A stretch of 14,142 nucleotides of DNA from JAUUZT01 sp964654015 (GTDB taxonomy: Bacteria; Chloroflexota; Dehalococcoidia; GIF9; AB-539-J10): the NCBI GenBank assembly GCA_964654015.1, contig CAZZHQ010000062.1, positions 1 through 14,142 of the forward strand, in the 5' to 3' direction. The position numbers and the translations under genes were made by a program. Of the stretch, positions 7,052 through 14,068 are shown piece after piece. Position 1 is the first letter of the stretch. Every line of letters begins with the position of its first letter. The notes under the pieces were generated by a model, which saw only the letters and a program-made list of their open reading frames with translations, made no database searches and was not told where the DNA came from.

Positions 7052-7465
7052 TTAAGCCCTCCCTGGTAATATACAGAATGGGTAAACCAGATTGCGTGCA
7101 TCATTGGTAACCTTGATGCGGTACTTGATGTTAATTAGTAGTCGGGATGCATCTTGAGGATCAGGCCGGGTATCAATCTCGGTCACTTCAATGCGTGGTT
7201 CCCAATAGCCTAAAGCCTCTTCGACATAGTGTGAAGCCAGCCCCCAGGTGGTAGCATTGTTAGGGGCGAAGATAAGGGTGTGGACATCACAGCCAAAATT
7301 AGGGCGCATCCGCCTCTCTCCCTTAGCTGTACTCAAAATAACACGGACTGATTCCTCAATATCTGTCTCATGACGGGAAAAGGCCATTCCACCACGACCA
7401 TCCACCCGTAAGGGAAAAGACCAGCCGGTGCCCAGTATATCTTTATGGTTTGTTTCTGTTACCAT
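7052..7465 (-). CDS. gp25-like baseplate wedge protein (Afp9-like)
   Basis: 137 aa, typical for the gp25/lysozyme-like baseplate family. Signatures are GTGWSFPLRVD near the N-terminus, ESVRVILSTAKGERRMRPNFGCDVHTLIF at about 40-68 (the EPR/ERxMRPxFG core that nucleates sheath assembly), YVEEALGYWEPRIEV, and a final beta segment. ATG at 7465 has GGGAGGTAA upstream. The PAAR gene ends 23 bp before it. Confidence 0.93.
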   Translation of the reverse strand: MVTETNHKDILGTGWSFPLRVDGRGGMAFSRHETDIEESVRVILSTAKGERRMRPNFGCDVHTLIFAPNNATTWGLASHYVEEALGYWEPRIEVTEIDTRPDPQDASRLLINIKYRIKVTNDARNLVYPFCILPGRA

Positions 7466-7488
7466 AGTTACTTACCTCCCTAACAAGT

Positions 7489-7785
7489 TTAGCCAATGAT
7501 TACTGTAGGATACCCCATAGCAATGGTATCAGGTGGGCCGGTACAAGTTGCCATATCTCCCATCCGAGCTGCCGGTTGATTACCAATCAAGACAGTGGGA
7601 CAACCCATAGTGATAGGCCCCCCGACATGCGGTACCTGTACTGGCCCGGCTGGGGTAGTCATGGGGCAGGTGTGCATATCTCCCATCCGAGCTGCCGGTT
7701 GACCGCCTATCAAGACGGTAGGGTAACCTACCGTAATTACTCCTCCATGAGCTGTCGAATCTCCCATTCTGGCTGCTGGGGGCAT
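7489..7785 (-). CDS. PAAR-motif spike-tip protein (Afp10-like)
   Basis: 98 aa with three PAAR motifs (residues 3-6, 30-33, 71-74), each in a PAARMGD context, and beta-hairpin segments GYPTVLIGG, GCPTVLIGN and GYPTVIIG. His and Cys residues suited to the single zinc site at the tip of PAAR cones are present (H13, H38, C40, H53, C81). It caps the VgrG-like spike and sharpens the tip. There is no C-terminal toxin extension. GGAGGT lies 4 nt before ATG at 7785, and the gene follows the spike gene after 28 bp. Confidence 0.95.
   Translation of the reverse strand: MPPAARMGDSTAHGGVITVGYPTVLIGGQPAARMGDMHTCPMTTPAGPVQVPHVGGPITMGCPTVLIGNQPAARMGDMATCTGPPDTIAMGYPTVIIG
7552..7702 (-). repeat. Exact 28-bp direct repeat within the PAAR gene (7552-7579 and 7675-7702)
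   Basis: The two copies are identical and 123 bp (41 codons) apart. They encode the second and third PAARMGDM motifs and the preceding QP. This indicates an internal duplication kept uniform by conversion or by selection on the motif. Confidence 0.85.
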
Positions 7786-7813
7786 CTTTACCTCCGAATG
7801 ATCACTAGTAACC

Positions 7814-9640
7814 TTAATTGATTTTCACTAATCCACCCTGAATAGTTACCATAGCAGTTCCCTTCATGGTAGTATTTACCGACTCAATATTCATCATACC
7901 AGTTGATTTAATGTTCATATTGGCACCGGCCTCGATTTCTATCATCTGGGCTTTTAGCTTCAGTTGTGTCGCACTTTCTATGCTTATGCTACTTTGCATA
8001 GAATCTATCTTGATGGAATTGTTTCCAGTTTTGTCAACAACCTCGACCTTCCCCCCGGTATCATCCAGAACTATCTTATGCCCGCCCTCAGTTTTAATCT
8101 CAGTCTTATCTTTAGCTTTAATAGTAAAGGAATTCTTCTGGGAGTCTATCTCCATGGAGTTTTTCCCTGTCCTGTCAACGATAGAGATCTTGCTGCCGTT
8201 ATCAGAATCATCAAGGGTAATGGTGTGTCCGGAGCGAGAGCGGATAATCCGTTTTTCTACTTTACCCGTGCTGCTAACTATCTTATCACTCCTCTCAGGT
8301 GGTTTATCTTTACCGTTCCAGAGAGACCCCAGAATAAAGGGACGATGGGAATCGTCGTGTTCAAAGGCAACCAGTACTTCATCATTTACCTCGGGGATAA
8401 ACTCAAAACCTCTACCAGCACCGGCCATAGGGCTAACCAGCCTTGCCCAGTGGCTCTCTTCATTGCTGTGCACTGTGGGAAACTTGACTTTGATACGTCC
8501 CAATCCGTCGGGGTCACGGTTGTTGGTGACTATACCCACGACTACGCCGTGCTTATTGACCTCTTTGCTGGCTAATAACGCTGCTAGGGTGTTAGCCCGG
8601 CGGCCACTAATGGTGAAATGGGTAGTGTAGCCACGGTCAAGGTCATAGCGGTGAATGGCATGAGTTATACGGTAACGTCCGGAAAAACGTTGCCCGACAC
8701 CTTTAATCTCAATTATAATTCCAGCGTGTATTGCCGGATTACCAAGGCAGGTTCCTTCTGCCTGGATGAAGGCATTTCCCATCTCATCACAGATTGCTTG
8801 TGCCAGGGCGTCGGCTTCTGCCTGGCTGGCTACTGGCCGGTTAACTATTACTTCCTTACTTTCCATATTGAAGGCTCGCTTGGCGGTATCTCCGCCTGAT
8901 TGTTTTTGCCCAACTTGGGGAGTATCCTGGGGAGTGGTGGCTCGCCCGATGATTTCCTTCTTGGTCTTTGGGTCCCAGCCACGAACATTCACTTCAGTAA
9001 CCTGTTGGGCAGTAGTGAGCCTGGCTTGAAAGTCTAATAGATTGACACCCCACTCCAGAACGGGTACCTGAGATTCTGTCTCGGGGGCTTGGCGGAAGTA
9101 CAGGGTATTGTCTTCAACATACAGGCGGTAACCGATACGTTGGGCTCTATCCTGGAGGAACTCCATGTCTGTCTGGTTATCTTGACAAATATATTCATGG
9201 ACCTCACGGGTGCTATCTGCCTTAACGTTTAACCCACAGTCACGAGCTATATTTCGGGCAATATCGCTATCAGTCATTTGAACGTAGGTCTTAGTCTGCT
9301 TGGCTCGGTGAAGCCGGTGTGATTGGTCGTAACCTCTAATGACCACGCTGGGGCCGGCAATTTGGCTAAACTCGGGCTCGAGAGCAGTAATCTCCCCGCT
9401 GAGAAGCTTGGTTATACCGCCTTCTCCTCTTACCGTTATCTCTCCTGTTTTTCCTGGTGCAAAGTTGTCTGAGTCAGCCCACTTAAAGCTGGGGTCTCGA
9501 AGGTGAACAGAAAACATATCTGGGAGAAGCAAACTATCATCTACCTCGATGCTTATGATGCTGTCCATTACCTCTTCGGAGGCATTGGTGCCATCGATTT
9601 TTAGATACATCTGGGAGATAAGTTCTTGAGTCTGAGGCAT
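7814..9640 (-). CDS. VgrG/gp27-gp5-like spike protein (Afp8-like)
   Basis: 608 aa from the preferred start. Residues 1-350 are the gp27/late-control-D-like hub (DSIISIEVDDSLLLPDMFSV, GYDQSHRLHRAKQTKTY, MTDSDIARNIA, DMEFLQDRAQRIGYRLYVED). Residues 364-445 are the gp5 OB-fold (GVVVGIVTNNRDPDGLGRIK, then SPMAGAGRGFEFIPEVNDEV and FILGSLWNG). Residues 465-608 are a beta-rich spike with short HTITLDD/HKIVLDD-type repeats and a final hydrophobic/T-rich section. There is no lysozyme or effector domain. ATG at 9640 is preferred over the upstream in-frame ATG at 9670 because AAAGGAG lies 8 nt before it, directly after the stop of the LysM gene. The longer form would overlap the LysM gene and begin with an unfamily-like MPRHHKG stretch. 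Confidence 0.93.
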   Translation of the reverse strand: MPQTQELISQMYLKIDGTNASEEVMDSIISIEVDDSLLLPDMFSVHLRDPSFKWADSDNFAPGKTGEITVRGEGGITKLLSGEITALEPEFSQIAGPSVVIRGYDQSHRLHRAKQTKTYVQMTDSDIARNIARDCGLNVKADSTREVHEYICQDNQTDMEFLQDRAQRIGYRLYVEDNTLYFRQAPETESQVPVLEWGVNLLDFQARLTTAQQVTEVNVRGWDPKTKKEIIGRATTPQDTPQVGQKQSGGDTAKRAFNMESKEVIVNRPVASQAEADALAQAICDEMGNAFIQAEGTCLGNPAIHAGIIIEIKGVGQRFSGRYRITHAIHRYDLDRGYTTHFTISGRRANTLAALLASKEVNKHGVVVGIVTNNRDPDGLGRIKVKFPTVHSNEESHWARLVSPMAGAGRGFEFIPEVNDEVLVAFEHDDSHRPFILGSLWNGKDKPPERSDKIVSSTGKVEKRIIRSRSGHTITLDDSDNGSKISIVDRTGKNSMEIDSQKNSFTIKAKDKTEIKTEGGHKIVLDDTGGKVEVVDKTGNNSIKIDSMQSSISIESATQLKLKAQMIEIEAGANMNIKSTGMMNIESVNTTMKGTAMVTIQGGLVKIN

Positions 9641-9648
9641 AAAATTTA

Positions 9649-9655
9649 CTCCTTT
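9649..9655 (-). promoter_or_regulatory. Ribosome binding site deciding the spike-gene start
   Basis: AAAGGAG on the minus strand, 8 nt before ATG 9640 and overlapping the stop codon of the LysM gene. It would lie inside the gene if ATG 9670 were used. Confidence 0.7.
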
Positions 9656-10316
9656 ATGGTGACGGGGCAATAGCTAGTATCTGCCCCGGCCTAAGCATAT
9701 GCGGGTCATCTAAATTGTTGGTATCGGCAATGAAGCGCCACATAGCGCTGTCACCATATTCCTCATGGGCAATCCAGTCAATGCTGTCTCCTTCTTTCAC
9801 CACCCTGCGTTTGTAACCGGGCTGGCCAACAGTGGTGGGGTTCTGCCCCGGGTAGCGCCCTGCCTCTTTAGCTTGCAGAAAACTAACATCTAAGGTAGCT
9901 CTTACTGGTGTGCCGTCATAACGGAAGAGCGTGAATTTCTGGCTGATGTCCGTAATTACAGCTTTGAATGACCAAGTAGTACCCCACTGAAATTCAACCA
10001 TGGGGGGGCGTCCCTTGACACTGGTCATGTCAGTTAGCTTTTCATTAATATTCATAAGTTTCCAGATACGGTCGGTAGTCTGGCGCACATCCTCGCCGAT
10101 GGTATAGGTGTCAAAGAAAAGCTGCATCTTCAACGTCATTGAATCTCCCCCGCCGAATTCCAGCTGGGGTACATTTTTACCCTTGACTTCCCCTTTGCTC
10201 CAGGTATTCCTCTTACTGAAGGTATACTCGTTAGGGTTGAACAAACAGTCAATGGGTAATACACTAGCGTCATCTAGGTTGATTATTCTGGCTTTCTCTG
10301 GCTTGGTGCTTGACAT
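9654..10316 (-). CDS. CIS tube-terminal/baseplate protein with C-terminal LysM domain (Afp7-like)
   Basis: 220 aa. The N-terminal 150 residues match the CIS tube-protein/gp53-like family: CLFNPNEYTFSKRNTWSK at 24-41, DSMTLKMQLFFDTYT, DVRQTTDRIWKLM, RPPMVEFQWG, DISQKFTLFRYDGTPVRATL. Residues 169-217 are a LysM (KRRVVKEGDSIDWIAHEEYG, then W193 RFIADTNN and LRPGQILAI). In eCIS this protein sits between the tube end and the spike/hub; the LysM is a structural clamp more than a peptidoglycan sensor. GGAGG precedes ATG at 10316, directly after the TAG of the 702-aa gene. Confidence 0.93.
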   Translation of the reverse strand: MSSTKPEKARIINLDDASVLPIDCLFNPNEYTFSKRNTWSKGEVKGKNVPQLEFGGGDSMTLKMQLFFDTYTIGEDVRQTTDRIWKLMNINEKLTDMTSVKGRPPMVEFQWGTTWSFKAVITDISQKFTLFRYDGTPVRATLDVSFLQAKEAGRYPGQNPTTVGQPGYKRRVVKEGDSIDWIAHEEYGDSAMWRFIADTNNLDDPHMLRPGQILAIAPSP

Positions 10317-10325
10317 CTATTCCTC

Positions 10326-12434
10326 CTAGCTTAGTCCCAGTGCGCGCTCCCTCTCTCTGGTTAGCCTTAGCCTCAATATGCGATAGACATCACGGGCAAT
10401 ATTATCAATGTCGGGGGCAGATGTTTCCCCGCTAATGTTCTCAGTTTGTGGTTCTTGCCTCACTGGTGGTGATTGCAACCCCTCAGTTTGCCTCTCCACT
10501 GGAGCAAGTGCCAGTTCTTGTACTGGTTGACTGCCGTAATAAGCTGTTCTCTGTAAAACGTGTGGTAATGACTCATTAGCGCTGGTAATCTTAGAACTCG
10601 GCGTTGGACTGGCAACAGAGGTGAGCTGGAGCTCTAAGTCCGGTCGATGGATATCCTTATGAGGTATATTCTTATAGTTGTGAGTATCCTCGTCTCCTGG
10701 TGTATGCCCATATTGTGATAGCGGAGGGTAGTACTGCTCTTTCCTCTGGAGGTTATTGGTTTCACTTCTGCTTGGTGGTGGGGCATAATCAAACGATTTA
10801 ATATATTGACGCTGGGGTTCAGCTAGCGTCTGGTCAGCAGTTGCTGATTCCAGTTGCCGATACACGATATTAGCAAGCGAGTGCTCCTTAGGGGTTAAAT
10901 AGGATTTGATTAGACTGGTAGGTGGTTCTTGCCTAATGGCAATATTGTCACCTTGTGTCACTGTCGGTAATGTAATGGAGCTCTGTGCCATACCAGATGA
11001 ACCTTCGGAAATGTAAGTTGGCTCAACTCTCTGGGCTATCATAGGCGGCAATGGGCTTACAAGCGGTAGTGACCACGTAGCTTGCCGTATCTCTGGTTTT
11101 TGTAGGGAGGTAGCTTCGGCAGCCGACAAGCCTGATGTTGGTTCTTTCTTCAATATTGGCCAGTTAACGGGCGATTCTCTAAGATTACTGACTGTTCTTA
11201 GTATGCTGGGCTGACTGAGCCTCTCCAACACTGGTTTTGGTTCAACTTTAGGCTTAACCAAACTTGTCTGGTTAGGTAGGGAGTAAGGCGGCGTGGTCTC
11301 CATTTCTAAATTCATTGGCCAAGCGTAATTCTCTATATTCTGTATAGCTTCCTCAGCCATATCTGTAAATTCTGCTGTGTTATCTTTTTTATTTGGATGA
11401 GGTTGCTGAACTGCCTGACGACCGGACTCAACTCCTTTGCTAGTGGCTCTCAAGTAAGGCTTGGATTGTATTGGCATAGCTTGAGCCATGGAAACACTTT
11501 GATAAGTGATATGTTGAGGCCTTGTTATAGGCACACGGTTTGTAACTGACTTTTCTCTTAGCGGGGGTAATACCCTGTCTAACCATTGACCTTGCAAAGT
11601 AGGTTCAGACAGCCTGTTAGTCTCGGTTTTAACCTGCTGAGCATCAGCATTGTGGATTTTATCTACTTGGTAGTAGCTGCTAGTTTTATTCAAGTTTACG
11701 TAAGGTGTCATAGGCTCACTAGCTTTTTTAATCTCAGGTTTTCTGGCTATCTGTTTACTCTGAGGGTGCGCCAGACTTGTATCAGTTGGGTGAAAAGAGT
11801 CTTTAGTAGTGTTGGGTAGCCCTATTCTAGCGGTAGGTGGTGAGAGTAGGTTTTCAATAACCATTGGGTAGAGTTCATCTGTTAAATCATATAGTAGCTC
11901 CTCATTAGAGAGATTCGACATTCTCGGGAACTCGTTACGGTAGAGTTTATCTGCTGGATCTAATTCTGGCTCCTCACCAGTGAAGCTCGCCATTCCAGGA
12001 AGCTCGTTTCGGTAGACCTTGTCTGCTTCGTTAACTCGTTGTCCTTTTTCGCTGGTGGAATTTAGCTTCCGGGAAAGAGTATTCTGCCTCTTTTGAGGGC
12101 GTCGCAACCAGGGGAGGTCAAGCAATCGCTGCCACATCGTCGATAGGATAATCGGTTTCAGGGTAGACAAGCGCGTCATCTGCAATGAAGTACGGCCCAT
12201 GTACTCAGTCACTCGCCCTGCCAGCTGGCTATTTTGGTGTTTGAAGCGACTAACCTGCTGCCAGACATAGGATGCTAAGGGTGGCATGGCCGTGCTTATT
12301 ACCAGGCGATGGGCCAATGGCAGCGCTCGGTCATCCATAAGCCTCGATAACCAAGGGCTTAATTTCTTTCCTGTCAGGCCTCTCGTTTCATCCCAGTTAT
12401 CGCGAGAACGGTCTGTTCCCGTGTTTAGAGACAT
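10326..12434 (-). CDS. Large proline-rich CIS protein of unknown function between tube and LysM genes
   Basis: 702 aa, no family recognised over its length. Residues 25-115 are the only region that looks folded and helical (LMDDRALPLAHRLVISTAMP, then PIILSTMWQRLLDLPWL). Residues 134-205 hold three 24-residue repeats (ADKVYRNELPGM, ADKLYRNEFPRM, TDELYPMVIENL). Residues 205-670 are Pro/Ser/Thr/Gln-rich and appear disordered, with one further VYR element at 521-526 (ANIVYR). Residues 676-698 form a terminal motif (VYRILRLRLTRERERA) shared with the 186-aa protein two genes upstream. There is no signal peptide or membrane helix. Its place, after the tube and before the hub, is where a tape measure protein lies in phages, but the predicted disorder is atypical. 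It could instead be a tube-lumen or hub-assembly scaffold. AAGGAG precedes ATG at 12434, right after the tube stop. Confidence 0.8.
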   Translation of the reverse strand: MSLNTGTDRSRDNWDETRGLTGKKLSPWLSRLMDDRALPLAHRLVISTAMPPLASYVWQQVSRFKHQNSQLAGRVTEYMGRTSLQMTRLSTLKPIILSTMWQRLLDLPWLRRPQKRQNTLSRKLNSTSEKGQRVNEADKVYRNELPGMASFTGEEPELDPADKLYRNEFPRMSNLSNEELLYDLTDELYPMVIENLLSPPTARIGLPNTTKDSFHPTDTSLAHPQSKQIARKPEIKKASEPMTPYVNLNKTSSYYQVDKIHNADAQQVKTETNRLSEPTLQGQWLDRVLPPLREKSVTNRVPITRPQHITYQSVSMAQAMPIQSKPYLRATSKGVESGRQAVQQPHPNKKDNTAEFTDMAEEAIQNIENYAWPMNLEMETTPPYSLPNQTSLVKPKVEPKPVLERLSQPSILRTVSNLRESPVNWPILKKEPTSGLSAAEATSLQKPEIRQATWSLPLVSPLPPMIAQRVEPTYISEGSSGMAQSSITLPTVTQGDNIAIRQEPPTSLIKSYLTPKEHSLANIVYRQLESATADQTLAEPQRQYIKSFDYAPPPSRSETNNLQRKEQYYPPLSQYGHTPGDEDTHNYKNIPHKDIHRPDLELQLTSVASPTPSSKITSANESLPHVLQRTAYYGSQPVQELALAPVERQTEGLQSPPVRQEPQTENISGETSAPDIDNIARDVYRILRLRLTRERERALGLS
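11820..12035 (-). repeat. Three tandem 24-codon repeats in the 702-aa protein
   Basis: Units encode residues 134-157, 158-181 and 182-205. The core is x-(A/T)-D-(K/E)-(V/L)-Y-(R/P). Units 1 and 2 are close (DKVYRNELPGM and DKLYRNEFPRM); unit 3 has drifted. The register is exact at 72 bp. Confidence 0.75.
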
Positions 12435-12446
12435 ACTGTTATCTCC

Positions 12447-12929
12447 TTAATCCAATGTGATCCCATGATGAGCAAACTCCAAAGATTCTATGGCGACTGC
12501 TGCCTCCCCGGATTTGAAGGTAGGGCCTACCCACTTTACCGGGAAGGCGTCATTAAGTGTCCATCTCATTGTTTCCTCTTGTGTTGCCGTGCTGTAAAGT
12601 GTGATTGCAACCTGTCTAAGGGTAATGCTGTTACCCGTCAGCAGGTCTTGCTCCATCTCAAAGTACCAGTTATACAACTCATTAGACGTGGCGAAGCCTC
12701 GTTTCAGGGTGACGTTAGAAAGCTTAACTCGGCCCGGTAATTTGTGACTGTATTCATTAAGCCCACCCTCTTGATATTCAAAAACATCGGTTGCCATTTC
12801 TATGCCGGAACAATCGCTGAAGGCAGCCTCCTTTATATCCCCGATTTCAACATGAAATTTAAAGGTGGCGAAGGGATCAATCCGCTGCGCTGTTTTGGTT
12901 TTTCCGGCACCTGCTATAACCTCTGACAC
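12447..12929 (-). CDS. gp19-type inner tube protein (Afp1/Afp5-like)
   Basis: 160 aa, usual size for the T4 gp19/CIS tube family. Signatures are DPFATFKFHVEIGDIKEAAFSDCSGIEM, then EYSHKLPGRVKLSNVTLKRG, ELYNWYFEM, and the closing VAIESLEFAHHGI. It polymerises into the hexameric tube inside the sheath, and this second paralogue, next to the hub genes, probably forms the ring joining the tube to the baseplate. The start is GTG at 12929, with GGAGG 7-8 nt upstream inside the last codons of the preceding gene. Confidence 0.95.
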   Translation of the reverse strand: MSEVIAGAGKTKTAQRIDPFATFKFHVEIGDIKEAAFSDCSGIEMATDVFEYQEGGLNEYSHKLPGRVKLSNVTLKRGFATSNELYNWYFEMEQDLLTGNSITLRQVAITLYSTATQEETMRWTLNDAFPVKWVGPTFKSGEAAVAIESLEFAHHGITLD

Positions 12930-12932
12930 TTT

Positions 12933-13493
12933 TTATCCTCCCATTTTGGTAGCTCGTTCTCGTTCCAGTATCAGGTCAAACTGCATCAGGCGATAAACCT
13001 TATTGGCTACCTCTTCAATGTTTATTTGATGGGGTGATTTGGCTGTTTTGCTTAAACTATCGGATAGCAGTTGTTCATTAGCTTGGACTTCCGCTTCACT
13101 GAGCTGTATGTTATTGATTGGTAGCGAGTTATTGAAAGGAGCAGTTAAAACCATATCAATATCAGGGCGCTGTGGCTGTATGCTGGAGTCTGCCTCTGAT
13201 CTACCGTGAGGGAGGCGGTTTGCTTTGCTTTGCTGGATGACGTGGGTTCGGTCATAAGCCAGCAGCCCCCGCCCCTCTCTAGTCGTGGTAATCAAGCCTT
13301 GGCGAGGGTCAAAGGCATCGTTTTCAACCAATCTTCTGGTGGTCATATCCGGAGACTCACTGGCATTATGAAGCGAGTGAGACTTCTGGGTGAAATTCTC
13401 CACCTCTTTTGCCCTCTTGATTTGCGGGCTAGAGGCAAGAGTGATATGTTCCACCCAAGCCGCAGCGTTGGTGCTACTGATATGCTGTCGCAC
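12933..13493 (-). CDS. CIS-locus protein with C-terminal VYR...ERERA motif, unknown function
   Basis: 186 aa, no enzyme family recognised. Residues 1-155 are polar, without signal peptide or membrane helix, and appear partly disordered. Residues 159-181 form a probable amphipathic helix (ANKVYRLMQFDLILERERA) that aligns without gaps to the C-terminus of the 702-aa protein, with 11 of 23 positions identical, followed by only a few residues. The shared tail suggests that both bind the same partner in the tube or baseplate. The start is a GTG at 13493 with GGGGGT a few nt upstream, a modest ribosome binding site; a downstream start is possible. It lies 39 bp after the 53-aa gene and 3 bp before the tube gene. 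Confidence 0.75.
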   Translation of the reverse strand: MRQHISSTNAAAWVEHITLASSPQIKRAKEVENFTQKSHSLHNASESPDMTTRRLVENDAFDPRQGLITTTREGRGLLAYDRTHVIQQSKANRLPHGRSEADSSIQPQRPDIDMVLTAPFNNSLPINNIQLSEAEVQANEQLLSDSLSKTAKSPHQINIEEVANKVYRLMQFDLILERERATKMGG

Positions 13494-13532
13494 ACTACCC
13501 CCTTTTTGATATGGTATATAACCAACCTAAGC

Positions 13533-13694
13533 CTAACCAACATCGGTCAGCTTACGATTGATCCCAGCAATTTTTTCTGCCCACTGTCGCCGGTCATGGT
13601 GCTCCATCTCCAGGATATCCTTGAGCGGCCAGTGGAAATAATAGGCGATGTAAGCTACCTCCTCATGCAATTGCTCGAGGGGGTAGCTTGTCAT
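13533..13694 (-). CDS. Small conserved CIS protein, 53 aa (DUF6760-like)
   Basis: Short frame MTSYPLEQLHEEVAYIAYY, then FHWPLKDILEMEHHDRRQW and a basic tail ending in LTDVG. It resembles the very small proteins found after the tail-assembly gene in CIS and related phage loci, with the E-E-x-A-Y-I-A-Y-x-F-H-W and H-x-x-R-x-x-W spacing typical of them; in tailed phages a comparable product follows the tail chaperone. The ATG at 13694 overlaps the upstream stop (ATGA), so it is translationally coupled. The name DUF6760 is from memory. It is probably an assembly factor. Confidence 0.8.
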   Translation of the reverse strand: MTSYPLEQLHEEVAYIAYYFHWPLKDILEMEHHDRRQWAEKIAGINRKLTDVG

Positions 13695-14056
13695 CCCCCC
13701 GGGTTGCCCAAGTCTACCTCAAAGTTATGGCTACACTCCGGACATGTAGTCGATACCTTGGCTGTGCCATTCTCATTAATCCGACGGTAGAAATCCTGGA
13801 GATAAGCGAAGTCCGCTGAGAATAACTTCTCAATGACCCCGGTATTGACGTCAGGCATACTACCCATCTTAGTGATGACACGGGCAAGGAGTATAACCGC
13901 CATATAGGCCTGGTTAGCTGTTACCCGTGGGTCACGGAGGGGGGCAATCTCATCAAGGGCTGTTGCCAGACGCATCGTGCCCTGCTTGTGGAGATTGCCC
14001 TCCTTGTCTACGTAGCCTCGGGGCAGAGTAAATTCAAATTCCGTTTGTAGAGTCAT
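13691..14056 (-). CDS. CIS tail-assembly (chaperone-like) protein with CxxC motif
   Basis: 121 aa matching the conserved tail-assembly protein of eCIS loci: FEFTLPRGYVDKEGNLHKQG at 7-26, MRLATALDEIAPLRDPRV at 28-45, AYMAVILLARVI, then LFSADFAYLQDFYRRIN at 79-95, and a terminal TTCPECSHNFEVDL. Its position between two tube genes and the small downstream gene parallels phage tail chaperones, which bind the tube or tape measure during assembly. Only one CxxC pair (105-108) is present, so zinc would need a partner subunit or a dimer. AGGAGG lies 8 nt before ATG at 14056, overlapping the stop of the preceding tube gene. Confidence 0.88.
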   Translation of the reverse strand: MTLQTEFEFTLPRGYVDKEGNLHKQGTMRLATALDEIAPLRDPRVTANQAYMAVILLARVITKMGSMPDVNTGVIEKLFSADFAYLQDFYRRINENGTAKVSTTCPECSHNFEVDLGNPGG

Positions 14057-14068
14057 TTCTCAAGCCTC

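Noticed and set aside
7866..8630. Long plus-strand reading frame (254 codons) antisense to the spike gene
   Set aside because: It lies wholly inside the well-supported VgrG-like gene, has no ribosome binding site or recognisable motif, and its hydrophobic composition is the mirror of the beta-rich repeats.
9641..9670. Upstream in-frame ATG for the spike gene
   Set aside because: It would overlap the LysM gene and place the AAAGGAG ribosome binding site inside the coding region; ATG 9640 has ideal spacing.
13343..13543. Minus-strand 66-codon frame overlapping the 186-aa gene
   Set aside because: Out of frame with the 186-aa protein, basic and leucine/arginine-rich composition typical of a shadow frame, and no ribosome binding site.
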